From Alteromonas sp. M12 (lineage in GTDB: Bacteria > Pseudomonadota > Gammaproteobacteria > Enterobacterales > Alteromonadaceae), in NCBI RefSeq assembly GCF_037478005.1, contig NZ_CP144164.1, positions 1,798,001-1,862,000 on the forward strand: DNA of 64,000 bases. Direction: 5' to 3'. A program made the position numbers and the translations under genes. This document shows, piece by piece, positions 25,340 through 34,337 of the stretch (position 1 is the stretch's first letter; every line of letters begins with the position of its first letter). Under the pieces are notes generated by a model. It worked only from the letters and a program-made list of their open reading frames with translations. It ran no database searches and was not told the DNA's origin.

Positions 25340-27565
25340 ATGTTTAAACGTACTGTTCCTCTTTTTGCTGCTATTTCACTTGCCTTTCTACCGGCGGTGG
25401 CAATTCATTCAGTAACTGCCGCTGAAACTCAAAAAAATATGCATTTTTGGTGGCCCGATAAACTCAATTTGCAACCATTACGCCAACAAGATCCGCGATC
25501 AAACCCTTATGGGAATGATTTTAATTATGCAGAAGCATTCGAAACATTAGATCTTGATGCTGTAAGAAAAGACATTAAAGCTGTTTTAACAGACTCCCAA
25601 CCTTGGTGGCCAGCAGACTATGGACATTATGGGCCTTTTTTCGTGCGCATGGCTTGGCATAGCACTGGGACCTATCGATTGTCTGATGGCAGAGGGGGCG
25701 GCGCAGGTGGACAACAACGATTCGAACCGCTGAATAGTTGGCCGGACAATGTAAGTTTAGACAAAGCGAGGCGCTTATTATGGCCAATTAAACAAAAATA
25801 CGGACGTAAAATTTCTTGGGCTGATCTTATGGTATTAACCGGCAATGTTGCGATGGAATCAATGGGTTTCACAATTTACGGTTTTGCGGGCGGTCGCGAT
25901 GATGATTGGGAGCCTGATATGGTGTTCTGGGGACCAGAAAAAAGCTGGTTAGCAGACGAGCGTTATAGTGGTGATAGAGAGCTTCAAAAGCCCCTTGCAG
26001 CAGTACAGATGGGACTTATTTATGTCAACCCAGAAGGACCTAATGGTAATCCTGATCCCTTACTTGCAGCAAAAGATATCAGAGAAACCTTTGGTCGCAT
26101 GGCAATGAATGACGAGGAGACAGTGGCGCTTATTGCTGGTGGACATACATTTGGTAAAGCCCATGGAGCGCACAAACCAGAAGAATGTTTGGATGCAGAG
26201 CCGGCTGCTGCGGGCGTCGAAGAACAAGGCTTTGGTTGGAAAAACAAATGTGGCAAAGGCCATTCTGAAGACACTATCACCAGCGGTTTGGAAGGGGCAT
26301 GGTCGGTCAATCCAACAGCTTGGACAAGTCAATATTTAGATAATTTATTTGCTTTCGAGTGGGTAAAAACCAAAAGTCCCGCAGGTGCGACTCAGTGGAT
26401 CCCTAAAGATAATGCTGGCGCAAACTTAGTGCCGGATGCTCATGATGCTTCTAAACGTCATGCACCAATCATGTTTACCACCGACTTGTCGTTAAAATTT
26501 GACCCTATTTATCGGAAAATTGCGAAGCGTTTTCATGAAGATCCTAAAGAGTTTGAAATGGCATTTTCTAAAGCTTGGTTCAAATTGACCCACCGTGATA
26601 TGGGACCGAGGTCACGATATGTTGGTGAAGATGCGCCCAAAGTCGATTTAATTTGGCAAGATCCATTGCCAGAAATGGATTACAAAGTAATTAGTGATAG
26701 GGATGTTAGAAAACTCAAAGCGGCAATACTCGATACTGATTTATCCATTGCTGATTTAGTGAGAACTGCTTGGGCCTCCGCTGCGAGTTATCGAGCAACT
26801 GATATGCGCGGTGGGGCAAACGGTTCACGTGTTCGACTTGCACCGCAAAAAGACTGGGATGTTAATAATCCACAGGAATTGGCACGGGTTTTAGCCACTT
26901 TAGAGTCAGTCCAAACAGAGTTCAATAAAAAATTGAAACGAGGTAAGAAAGTATCCTTGGCTGATGTCATTGTTTTAGGTGGTGGGGCGGCAATTGAAAA
27001 AGCGGCCGAAAATGCAGGTTTTAAAGTCGAAGTGCCATTTTACGCAGGTAGAGTCGATGCGACTCAAGCTCAAACAGACGTAGAATCCTTTACGGTTCTT
27101 GAGTCAACTGCAGACGGCTTTAGAAACTATTACGCAAAAGGTGCAGCTTATTCACCGGCAGTGATGTTAGTAGATAGAGCCAATACATTAAATCTAACGG
27201 TGCCTGAAATGACAGTGTTGGTGGGGGGCATGCGAACCTTAGGTGCCAATGCCGACCTAAGTAAACACGGTGTGCTTACTGACAATACTGATAGTTTGAA
27301 TAATGATTTTTTCGTGAATCTATTAGATATGTCTACCAAGTGGGCGAAGTCTAAAGACCAAGCGGGATTGTATGAAGGCAGAGATTGGGCGTCAGGTGAA
27401 CTAAAGTGGACGGCAACACCTGTTGATCTGGTGTTTGGTTCTAATTCAGAGTTACGTGCCGTGTCTGAAGCCTATGCTTCTGATGATGCTAAACAGCAAT
27501 TTGTAGACGATTTTGTTAAGGCTTGGTCAAAGGTGATGACTGCCGATCGCTTTGACATCCAATAG
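25340..27565 (+). CDS. katG: Catalase-peroxidase with signal peptide (periplasmic KatG)
   Basis: 741 aa. Distal site '[14 protein letters not shown]' (R103, W106, H107), proximal haem ligand in '[11 protein letters not shown]' (H269), and the Met-Tyr-Trp cross-link residues W106, Y228 ('[13 protein letters not shown]') and M254 ('RMAMND') are all present, so both catalase and peroxidase activity are expected. The second, non-catalytic half is complete ('[22 protein letters not shown]'). Residues 1-28 ('[13 protein letters not shown]...TAA') look like a Sec signal peptide, which places the enzyme in the periplasm, as for KatP-like forms; most KatG are cytoplasmic. It removes H2O2. A terminator hairpin follows. 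Confidence 0.96.
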   Translation: MFKRTVPLFAAISLAFLPAVAIHSVTAAETQKNMHFWWPDKLNLQPLRQQDPRSNPYGNDFNYAEAFETLDLDAVRKDIKAVLTDSQPWWPADYGHYGPFFVRMAWHSTGTYRLSDGRGGGAGGQQRFEPLNSWPDNVSLDKARRLLWPIKQKYGRKISWADLMVLTGNVAMESMGFTIYGFAGGRDDDWEPDMVFWGPEKSWLADERYSGDRELQKPLAAVQMGLIYVNPEGPNGNPDPLLAAKDIRETFGRMAMNDEETVALIAGGHTFGKAHGAHKPEECLDAEPAAAGVEEQGFGWKNKCGKGHSEDTITSGLEGAWSVNPTAWTSQYLDNLFAFEWVKTKSPAGATQWIPKDNAGANLVPDAHDASKRHAPIMFTTDLSLKFDPIYRKIAKRFHEDPKEFEMAFSKAWFKLTHRDMGPRSRYVGEDAPKVDLIWQDPLPEMDYKVISDRDVRKLKAAILDTDLSIADLVRTAWASAASYRATDMRGGANGSRVRLAPQKDWDVNNPQELARVLATLESVQTEFNKKLKRGKKVSLADVIVLGGGAAIEKAAENAGFKVEVPFYAGRVDATQAQTDVESFTVLESTADGFRNYYAKGAAYSPAVMLVDRANTLNLTVPEMTVLVGGMRTLGANADLSKHGVLTDNTDSLNNDFFVNLLDMSTKWAKSKDQAGLYEGRDWASGELKWTATPVDLVFGSNSELRAVSEAYASDDAKQQFVDDFVKAWSKVMTADRFDIQ

Positions 27566-27589
27566 GCGATTAACAAACTAGCATAAAGT

Positions 27590-27617
27590 AACGGCAACCA
27601 ATACGTTTGCCGTTTTT
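27590..27617 (+). terminator. Intrinsic terminator after katG
   Basis: AACGGCAA (27590-27597), 9-base loop, TTGCCGTT (27607-27614) running into TTTTT. It lies 25 bases after the katG stop. The reverse strand has only a weak T-run. Confidence 0.8.
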
Positions 27618-27658
27618 ACTAGGCTACTGTTTATTTGCGTTTTAGTGAAATAGGAGCG

Positions 27659-28168
27659 CTAGTTATATGCGCCGCTAGAGTAAATTAATTCGTAGCTGTG
27701 GCTGTAAATTTCTAGAATATTTCCGAACGGGTCTTCCATATAGATCATCCGGTATGGCTTTTCACCAGGGTAGTAGTAACGTGGTTTAGGCATGCGTTTC
27801 TTGCCACCTGCGGCAACAATTTTATCGGCTAATCCTTCTACATCTGGGTCTTGAACACAAAAATGGAATATACCCGTTTTCCAGTATTCAAAGTTATTAT
27901 CTGGGTTTTGTTGATCTTTAAATTCAAAAATCTCCACACCTACTCGGTCACCCGTGGACAAGTGGGCTATTTTGAAGCTCTTCCATCCCGCACCAAAAAC
28001 ATCCGTACACATTTCGCCGATAGGACTAGTGTCTTCTAATATTTCTGTTGGCTCCATAATCAGATACCACCCTAAAGTTTGGGTATAAAACTCGACGGCC
28101 TTTTCCAGATCTGGAACGGAAATTCCTATATGAGAGAAGGAACGTGGATATTGTTTGTTAGGTATCAT
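27659..28168 (-). CDS. VOC (glyoxalase/bleomycin resistance) superfamily protein
   Basis: 169 aa from the ATG at 28168, chosen because GGAG lies nine bases upstream; an ATG at 28207 is also in frame without a site. 'SFSHIGISVPDLEKAVEFYTQTLGW' opens the first beta-alpha-beta-beta-beta module with the metal His, and 'GIFHFCVQDPDVEGLADKIVAAGGKK', 'YRMIYMEDPFGNILEIYSHSYE' gives the second with the C-terminal Glu, so one metal site is likely. The substrate cannot be read from the sequence; lactoylglutathione lyase-like, dioxygenase or isomerase activity are possible. Divergent from a LysR regulator with a shared palindrome, so its expression is probably controlled by that regulator. Confidence 0.82.
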   Translation of the reverse strand: MIPNKQYPRSFSHIGISVPDLEKAVEFYTQTLGWYLIMEPTEILEDTSPIGEMCTDVFGAGWKSFKIAHLSTGDRVGVEIFEFKDQQNPDNNFEYWKTGIFHFCVQDPDVEGLADKIVAAGGKKRMPKPRYYYPGEKPYRMIYMEDPFGNILEIYSHSYELIYSSGAYN

Positions 28169-28235
28169 TGGTGATGACTCCGTAGTTAGTTTTAATATGG
28201 GATTCATACTACAAAGTATTTTTGATTGTGTTAAA

Positions 28236-28260
28236 TTATCAATAATTATTATTTTGATAA
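28236..28260. promoter_or_regulatory. LysR-type operator-like palindrome between VOC gene and lysR
   Basis: TTATCAA (28236-28242), 11 bases, TTGATAA (28254-28260): a perfect 7-bp dyad with the T-N11-A geometry of LysR-family boxes. It lies nine bases before the lysR ATG and upstream of the VOC gene, as expected for an autorepressing divergent regulator. Confidence 0.65.
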
Positions 28261-28269
28261 CAAAAAATT

Positions 28270-29163
28270 ATGATTTTAAATCCTGTTTGGTTAAACACGT
28301 TTAAAACTTTATTTGAAAACCGTCATTTCACTCGCACTGCTGAGATTTTGCACATGACTCAGCCAGGTGTGAGTCAACATATCAATAAGTTAGAACAAGC
28401 CTGCGGTTATCAGTTGATTAAAAGGCAGAAAAAATCTTTTGATGTAACCTTATCAGGCGAATTGTTATACAAATATATTCTCACCGCCCAACAACAAGAA
28501 TCTCACTTGCTCGAGAATCTAGGGGCTAATGAAAAGACATCTGGCAAATGCGCGCTTTCTTGTTCAGGCTCGTTAGCTACCTTACTTTATGCGGGGTTTA
28601 TTGAGTTACAAACACAATACGAAAATTTAGTCATTCATTTAGAAGCGGCACCTAATAATCGTATATTAGAGCAAATTAGCCAAGGCCAAACCGATTTAGG
28701 TATTGTTACTGAGAAACCTGACCCATTGCTTTTTTCAAGTGAAGTCATTGGTAGGGAAGAGTTGGTCTTGGTTTTTCCAAGCTCTAAAACAGTAGACGTG
28801 GATAATTTGGCTTCTGAGGTAATGGAATTGGGTTTAATTCGTCATCCAGATATTGACCACTATTTGCGTTTGTATCTAGCTCATTGTGATGAAGCGGTTC
28901 TGAGCAATTTAGATGTACGTAAAATAAAAACCAAAGGTTACGTGAATCAAATACATCAAATTTTGCTGCCCATTTCCCAAGGCCTTGGGTTCACTGTTTT
29001 GCCACGCAGCACAGTGGATAACTTTGAATCGGCAGAACGATTGAAAATACTGGATATCGATAATGTTGTCGCTGAAACCTTATATTTAGTTAAAAAACAC
29101 AACCGTGATATGCCTGCCAGGTTTGACATGATTAAAACACAAATTAAAAAATCACTTAATTAA
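28270..29163 (+). CDS. LysR-family transcriptional regulator
   Basis: 297 aa, typical length. N-terminal HTH at ~5-60 ('LNTFKTLFENRHFTRTAEILHMTQPGVSQHINKLEQACGYQLIKR') followed by a linker helix and a periplasmic-binding-like effector domain ('KCALSCSGSLATLLYAGFIELQTQYENLVIHLEAAPNNRILEQISQGQTDLGIV', 'GLGFTVLPRSTV'). Effector unknown. It is divergently placed from the VOC-protein gene with a perfect dyad between them, so it most likely regulates that gene and itself. Confidence 0.92.
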   Translation: MILNPVWLNTFKTLFENRHFTRTAEILHMTQPGVSQHINKLEQACGYQLIKRQKKSFDVTLSGELLYKYILTAQQQESHLLENLGANEKTSGKCALSCSGSLATLLYAGFIELQTQYENLVIHLEAAPNNRILEQISQGQTDLGIVTEKPDPLLFSSEVIGREELVLVFPSSKTVDVDNLASEVMELGLIRHPDIDHYLRLYLAHCDEAVLSNLDVRKIKTKGYVNQIHQILLPISQGLGFTVLPRSTVDNFESAERLKILDIDNVVAETLYLVKKHNRDMPARFDMIKTQIKKSLN

Positions 29164-29358
29164 GCCTCACAAAGTTAAGTGTTTTTTACGCCTGTTAAAT
29201 AGTAAATGGCCGTGGTTTATAGATAATTTAAATTGTATAAAAAATTTCACATTTTTTGTTCTCATATTGACTAGGATCAATACTAATTTGATAAAAAACT
29301 GCTTTAATTATAACTAGGACAGGGTTTCGTCCTATTACATTTAAATGTGAGGTAAACC

Positions 29359-30744
29359 ATGTCGATGACGCAGCAATTAAATATAAATCAAGTGCTCGAT
29401 GACACCTATGTTGTCCTCTTAGCGGGCGGCCAAGGCAGTCGATTACACGAGTTGACGCAATCAAGAGCCAAACCTGCGTTGGAATTCGGTTGTAACCATC
29501 GAATTATTGATTTTCCCCTTTCCAACTGTGCCAATTCGGGACTGAAAAAAATTGGTGTAGTGACTCAATATAAAGCACAAAGTCTGATACGTCATTTGGT
29601 GAATGGTTGGGCTAACTATCAACGGGGTTTTAACACTTTCTTAGAGATTATGCCCGCGTCACAGCAAATTAATGCCGACTGGTATACTGGTACTGCTAAC
29701 GCACTTTATCAAAAATTAGAATTTTTGAAGTCTACCAAAGCAAAATTCATCTTGGTGTTATCAGGCGATCATATCTACAAAATGGATTATCGTACATTAC
29801 TGACCGAGCATGTTCGTTCAAAGGCTGATATGACAGTGTCATGTATTGAAGTGTCTAAAAATGAAGCTGCAGGTCAATTTGGAGTGATGAACGTCGACAG
29901 CAAAGATAGAGTAACCTCATTCGAAGAAAAACCTAGCAATCCACCAAGTTTACAAGACTCCCCTGGTAAGGTGCTAGCCTCCATGGGCAACTATGTATTT
30001 AATACTGATTTTCTTGTTCAACAGTTGGAAAAAGATGCTAAGGACCTTGCGTCAAATCACGATTTTGGTAAGGATATTATTCCCAATATTATTCAACAAT
30101 TTCATATACAAGCATTTCGCTTTCATGCAAACGACGGTGACACAACCGCCTATTGGAAGGATGTTGGAACGATTGACGCTTATTGGCAAGCTAATATGGC
30201 GTTATTGGCGGCTAATCCTGCGGCAAAAGTGAATGATGTTAACTGGCCTATTTGGAGTAACCCTAGTTGTAATGCGCCTACGCAGATAATCAGTGATGAA
30301 CTTGGACGTTCAGCTAGAATAAAAAATTCACTATTGGCAAATGGCACAACGCTTCAAGTTTGTAGCATAAGTGGCTCTTTGTTGTGCAGTAATGTAACTG
30401 TTGATGAAGGTGCGAATGTGATCGATGCGGTTATTTTACCAAATGTTAAAATAGGCAAAAACGCGGTGTTAACTCGTTGCATAATTGATAATGATTGCCA
30501 TATTCCTGCGGGTCTGAAAATAGGCCTAAATATGCAAGAGGATAGAAAACGTGGCTTTCGTATAAGTGCAAAAGGTATTAGGCTAGTAAATCAGAGTATG
30601 ATTGATAAATTAGCCTATGTGCAACAGCAGCCTAATCTTTATCAATCTAGTGAAAAAAGTGCAGCCGAAACTGATAGAGCGGCTAATATGTTGCCGCCTT
30701 TAGTTGAACGAGAAAAAGAAAATACTCACATCTCAACATTTTGA
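29359..30744 (+). CDS. glgC: Glucose-1-phosphate adenylyltransferase (ADP-glucose pyrophosphorylase)
   Basis: 461 aa with GAGG six bases before the ATG. Nucleotidyltransferase motif 'VVLLAGGQGSRLHELTQSRAKPALEFG', 'IDFPLSNCANSGLKKIGVVTQY', 'NGWANYQRGFNTFLEIMPA', 'WYTGTANALYQ', 'ILVLSGDHIYKMDY', 'FEEKP' and 'YWKDVGTIDAYWQANMALL' are the signature order of GlgC; the C-terminal third is a left-handed beta-helix ('LLCSNVTVDEGANVIDAVILPNVKIGKNAVLTRCIID'). It makes ADP-glucose for glycogen synthesis. No glgA, glgB or glgP is adjacent; the sucrose/amylosucrase module begins about 600 bp downstream. Confidence 0.95.
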   Translation: MSMTQQLNINQVLDDTYVVLLAGGQGSRLHELTQSRAKPALEFGCNHRIIDFPLSNCANSGLKKIGVVTQYKAQSLIRHLVNGWANYQRGFNTFLEIMPASQQINADWYTGTANALYQKLEFLKSTKAKFILVLSGDHIYKMDYRTLLTEHVRSKADMTVSCIEVSKNEAAGQFGVMNVDSKDRVTSFEEKPSNPPSLQDSPGKVLASMGNYVFNTDFLVQQLEKDAKDLASNHDFGKDIIPNIIQQFHIQAFRFHANDGDTTAYWKDVGTIDAYWQANMALLAANPAAKVNDVNWPIWSNPSCNAPTQIISDELGRSARIKNSLLANGTTLQVCSISGSLLCSNVTVDEGANVIDAVILPNVKIGKNAVLTRCIIDNDCHIPAGLKIGLNMQEDRKRGFRISAKGIRLVNQSMIDKLAYVQQQPNLYQSSEKSAAETDRAANMLPPLVEREKENTHISTF

Positions 30745-30810
30745 ATAAAATTGTGAGACTTTTCGATGGTCATTTGGGACCATTGAATGGAGATTTTAAT
30801 AGGAGGAGCC

Positions 30811-31158
30811 ATGCTCAAAACTATCCCTACTTTATTGCAGGAAGCGCGACAGAATGTGCGCATGTTAACCGCTGAAGAAGCGAATGCGGAAAAAAAGCAA
30901 AATAATGGAATCATTATCGATGTGCGTGAACCCGCTGAATTCGAAGCTGGATCAGCCAGTGGGGCCATTAATGTTCCTAGAGGACTGCTAGAAGTAAAAA
31001 TGTTAGAGCTTGAGAAAGACCCCAAACGTCCTATTTATTTGCATTGTGCGTCTTCGCTACGGGCTGCGCTTGGAGCTGAGCAGTTGGCAAGAGTCGGTTA
31101 TGAAAATGTCAGTGTCATTACGTGTTCATTGGATGAAATTAAAAAAGTTTGTTGCTAA
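30811..31158 (+). CDS. Rhodanese-like domain protein
   Basis: 115 aa from ATG 30811, which follows a strong AGGAGGAG; an upstream in-frame ATG (30787) lacks a site. A single rhodanese domain: 'IIIDVREPAEFEAGSASGAINVPRGLLE' and active-site loop 'YLHCASSLRAALGAEQLARVGYENV' with the nucleophile Cys. The loop 'CASSLRA' has Ser where CxxGxR is more common. Cytoplasmic, no signal. It would carry sulfane sulfur or act as a sulfurtransferase; the acceptor is unknown. Two cysteines end the protein ('KKVCC'). It starts 66 bases after glgC, possibly cotranscribed. Confidence 0.85.
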   Translation: MLKTIPTLLQEARQNVRMLTAEEANAEKKQNNGIIIDVREPAEFEAGSASGAINVPRGLLEVKMLELEKDPKRPIYLHCASSLRAALGAEQLARVGYENVSVITCSLDEIKKVCC

Positions 31159-31322
31159 CTAGGTTTTTTATCTACCTCAGCACACATTTTCAAAGGTTAT
31201 AAAAATGAGAGTGTGTGTGAGGGTAAGTTAATGTTTATCCCTCACATTCGTAAGCAAATCATTTAAATTCTATCGCAAATTATGCAATTGTGAATCGTAC
31301 TTATCTGTAGCTTATAGGTTTG

Positions 31323-32705
31323 CTATCGCTCGGTCATTGTTCTGGCTGTAGCTTCAGATTCGAATACTTCATCAGTCCCCATGTCCATTGATTGATCTTT
31401 CAAGCGCGTTGCAAAATAAGCTGCAATCAACATACAAATACCACACAATACCAGCGCATTGCGCGGATCACTTTGTAATAATGAGTCATAAAAAAGGCCC
31501 ACAGTGAACATGCTGAATATTTGCGGTAAACAGATAAAGGCATTAACTAGTCCCATGTATACACCGATTTGTTTAGCTGGAACAGAATCTGTGACAATAA
31601 TGAAAGGCATGGTCATGATGCCTGCCCATCCCATCCCTACCAATACCATTGCTGCATAAATTAAATATAAGTTGGTGGTAAAAAGCATTGAGACAAAACC
31701 GATTCCTGCCAATCCTAACAACAACGCATAAGTATTTTTCTTACCTAACTTGTGCACAATGGATGGGACTAAGAATGACATACACAAAGTGGTAATGTTC
31801 ATTACGGTTAATGCAACACCGCCTCTGGCGACACCTTCTGCAAAAAGTTCAGATTCAGGGCCTGGCGCATTGAAGCTATGGCGTGCAATAGACAATCCAA
31901 GATATTGCCACATTAAGGGTAAGCCATACCAAGAAAAGAATTTAACCCACCATAGATTTTTAACTTCTTTAGGCATTGTTTTGACTGCGCTGACAATATC
32001 CTTAACAGCGCTGAGCATGACATTCTTATTTTTACGTTCGGCTAAAATTTGCTGTAGATTTTCAGGAGGATCTTCTTTAGTGGTGATGGCTGTCCAGGTC
32101 ATAGTGGTAAGCATGGCAATTACACCAATCACAAAAGAATATTTCACCACGTCAGGAATTGAATTGACTGCGCCTTCTTCAGAGATACCTGAAACCCCAA
32201 CCGCCAGCATTATCAATGGCATTAATCCGGCAAGTATTTGACCGGCCGCCACCATAAAAGTCTGAACCGCATAACCTACAGTACGCTGGGGAGTGTTGAG
32301 TTTATCTCCCACCAGGGCACGATAGGGCTCCATAGCTGTATTCATACCTGCATCTAAAATCCAAAACAAGCCAACCGCCATCCAGAGATAGGGCACGTAA
32401 GGCATGAACATAACCGCAATACTGCCTACCAATGCGCCGATTAAAAAGAACGGCTTACGTCGACCAAAACGTGTCCAAGTACCATCACTTAGCGCGCCGA
32501 TTAACGGTTGAATTAGCAATCCGGTAATTGGCCCAGCTAACCATAATATAGGTAATTCCGATTCCACAGCGCCGTGATATCGAAAAATAGGGCTTAAATT
32601 GGCCTGCTGTAAACCAAAACCATATTGAATGCCTAAGAACCCGAAGCTCATGTTCCATATTTGCCAAAAGGACAAGGTTGGTTTTTGTTTACTGTATTGC
32701 GACAT
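31323..32705 (-). CDS. MFS/GPH-type sugar transporter, likely sucrose uptake
   Basis: 460 aa from ATG 32705 (AAGAGAA upstream; an ATG at 32738 is also in frame). About 12 membrane segments; 'LSFWQIWNMSFGFLGIQYGFGLQQANLSPIF' at the start and the cytoplasmic 'GALSDGTWTRFGRRKPFFLIGAL' loop are typical of the sucrose/maltose transporter branch related to SUC/SLC45 symporters. It lies divergent from a LacI regulator and next to amylosucrase and a fructokinase, so sucrose import by proton symport is the likely job. The specificity is inferred from context. Confidence 0.87.
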   Translation of the reverse strand: MSQYSKQKPTLSFWQIWNMSFGFLGIQYGFGLQQANLSPIFRYHGAVESELPILWLAGPITGLLIQPLIGALSDGTWTRFGRRKPFFLIGALVGSIAVMFMPYVPYLWMAVGLFWILDAGMNTAMEPYRALVGDKLNTPQRTVGYAVQTFMVAAGQILAGLMPLIMLAVGVSGISEEGAVNSIPDVVKYSFVIGVIAMLTTMTWTAITTKEDPPENLQQILAERKNKNVMLSAVKDIVSAVKTMPKEVKNLWWVKFFSWYGLPLMWQYLGLSIARHSFNAPGPESELFAEGVARGGVALTVMNITTLCMSFLVPSIVHKLGKKNTYALLLGLAGIGFVSMLFTTNLYLIYAAMVLVGMGWAGIMTMPFIIVTDSVPAKQIGVYMGLVNAFICLPQIFSMFTVGLFYDSLLQSDPRNALVLCGICMLIAAYFATRLKDQSMDMGTDEVFESEATARTMTER

Positions 32706-32933
32706 AAGGTTCTCTTTCGATTCTAAAAACAACCGCAAATTAGCGGCTGATTGATGTTTGTTAATGTTTTGTTAGTTTAATCTTAATGGTTTAAGAGTTT
32801 GAATTCCAGCATTTATTAACTGGAAATTTACAAGTGAATAGGGTTAAACCCGGCACTTTCTAATCTAATTCCGACGATTTAGCGGCTGTTATCGAGCAAA
32901 CCGTTCTTCTTTGGTTAGATTTAGCGGTCGATT

Positions 32934-32964
32934 TTTCACTAACTTAATGCTTAAGATAGTGAAA
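32934..32964. promoter_or_regulatory. 31-bp near-perfect palindrome, candidate operator
   Basis: Outer arms TTTCACTA (32934-32941) and TAGTGAAA (32957-32964) are perfect; inner arms CTTAA (32943-32947) and TTAAG (32951-32955) also match, with one mismatch between and a 3-base centre. There is no T-run, so it is not a terminator. It lies in the middle of the divergent region, 230-270 bp from each start. Confidence 0.55.
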
Positions 32965-33113
32965 CTAATTGTATGTCGAACATAGGTAAAGACATGATTG
33001 CGCTCAATTTAGCGATTTAATTGTTTTTCTTTTGAATAAAAACAATTGAAAAAATGGATTAAAGTAGCTTTAATCTGAATAACCTTTAAGATTGTTAAGG
33101 ATTTATTAAGATA

Positions 33114-33143
33114 CTTCTTAAATTTAAGATATCGATTAAGAAG
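33114..33143. promoter_or_regulatory. Perfect 8-bp inverted repeat upstream of lacI
   Basis: CTTCTTAA (33114-33121), 14 bases containing ATCGAT, TTAAGAAG (33136-33143). It lies 58 bases before the lacI start and could be an autoregulatory site. AT-rich composition makes chance occurrence possible. Confidence 0.4.
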
Positions 33144-33201
33144 CTGTCTAATTAAACATTGTCGATAATTTGGTGTGGGTCGTTTGCAAGGGGAAAGTTA
33201 A

Positions 33202-34248
33202 GTGGGAAGAGCAAAAAAGTTGAATCTTAAGCAAGTTGCTGAGGCGTTGGGCGTATCAACCGCGACTGTTTCCAATGCATTTAACCGACCAGATCAATTA
33301 TCAGCAAAATTGCGCGAGCGCATTCTACTTGAAGCCGCTGATTTGGGCTACCATGGCCCCAATTTAGCCGCTCGTACTTTGCGTCGAGGCGAATCAGACG
33401 TGATAGGTGTAATGCTGCTCGATTCACTTAAATACAGTCTGTCAGATCCCGTGGCCAATCAACTCTTGCAGGGGATTGCGGAAGTCTTAGTGGAACGCAA
33501 TAAACATATGTTGCTGCTATCTAGTCATGCTGATGCGGATCAACAGCGAGGGGCTGAATCTTTACCTGATGGTTTCATTTTGTATGGTGCTATCGATCCA
33601 CGTTCTTTTGAGTTTATTCTAAAAACGGGTAAACCTGTGGTGGTTGTTGATTCTGAATATAAAGAGACGGCATCTGTTAATATCGACAACCAAAATGGCG
33701 CATTCACAATTGCTGAATATGCTATTCGAGATGAAAACGAGCGAGTCGCTATTTTAGGACTTCGTTTAATTGATACTGACAGAGTATGTCGCCTCACCGA
33801 GGCCGATCTAAATGAAGACTCACAAGAAGTATCCCATGCCAGATTAGCCGGTTACCGAAAAGCAGCAGAGAAAATAAACTGCCATATTGCAGCGGCTTCA
33901 ATGTGGCATATTCCTATTAATGATGCTGAGTTGGCAGAAATTGCTGCCCGTGAAGCGTTAACGATGAACCCACGTCCGACGGTATTGTTGTGTATGAGTG
34001 ATATTATCGCTTTGGCTGCAATTCGTGTTGCTAGGGAATTGAATATTAAGGTGCCAGACGAGCTCAGTATTACGGGGTTTGATGATATCCCTGAGTCTGC
34101 TAGATCAGAACCTGCATTAACCACAGTGTGTCAACAGAGTATCGAAAAAGGCCGAGTGGCGGCTACTTTGCTATTGGATGGCAAAACCAATGAAAATGTG
34201 GTGTTAGAAACCAAATTGGTGGTCAGAGGCAGCTGCAAACCGAGCTAA
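33202..34248 (+). CDS. LacI-family transcriptional regulator of the sucrose module
   Basis: 348 aa, GTG start preceded by GGGGAAAG. HTH 'LNLKQVAEALGVSTATVSNAFNRPDQLSAKLRERILLEAADLGYHGPNLAARTLRRG' at ~5-60 with the hinge, then a periplasmic-binding-protein-like sensor domain ('SDVIGVMLLDSLKYSLSDPVANQLLQGIAEVL', 'PDGFILYGAIDPR', 'PDELSITGFDDIPESARSEPALTTV'). It lies between the transporter (divergent) and amylosucrase (convergent). It probably represses the transporter, amylosucrase and fructokinase in the absence of sucrose or a derivative; the effector is inferred from neighbours only. Confidence 0.92.
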   Translation: MGRAKKLNLKQVAEALGVSTATVSNAFNRPDQLSAKLRERILLEAADLGYHGPNLAARTLRRGESDVIGVMLLDSLKYSLSDPVANQLLQGIAEVLVERNKHMLLLSSHADADQQRGAESLPDGFILYGAIDPRSFEFILKTGKPVVVVDSEYKETASVNIDNQNGAFTIAEYAIRDENERVAILGLRLIDTDRVCRLTEADLNEDSQEVSHARLAGYRKAAEKINCHIAAASMWHIPINDAELAEIAAREALTMNPRPTVLLCMSDIIALAAIRVARELNIKVPDELSITGFDDIPESARSEPALTTVCQQSIEKGRVAATLLLDGKTNENVVLETKLVVRGSCKPS

Positions 34249-34264
34249 CTTAGCATATAAATTG

Positions 34265-34288
34265 GCTCGGCAAGGTAGTTTGCCGAGC
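34265..34288. terminator. Strong hairpin between lacI and amylosucrase
   Basis: GCTCGGCAA (34265-34273), 6-base loop, TTGCCGAGC (34280-34288): a perfect 9-bp stem between the convergent ends of lacI and the amylosucrase gene. Neither side has a good T-run, so it may be a weak terminator or an mRNA 3' end stabiliser. Confidence 0.5.
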
Positions 34289-34337
34289 AACTGTTAATGA
34301 TTTACTAGTGACAATTCCTAGTACAACAAAAAGACTG

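Larger units (their letters stand above)
32706..33201. other. Divergent promoter region between sugar transporter and lacI (496 bp)
   Basis: AT-rich, no gene seen. It holds a 31-bp near-perfect palindrome (32934-32964) and an 8-bp perfect inverted repeat (33114-33143), annotated separately. Several copies of short motifs such as TTAAG/CTTAA are present. Promoters for both flanking genes should be here, but no single -35/-10 pair stood out. Confidence 0.6.

Noticed and set aside
26020..26339. Three overlapping open frames (two antisense) inside katG
   Set aside because: They lie within a highly conserved katG coding region and have no recognisable product.
31750..32241. 163-codon open frame on the + strand inside the sugar transporter gene
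   Set aside because: Fully antisense to a well-supported membrane transporter; composition mirrors the real gene and no motif is seen.
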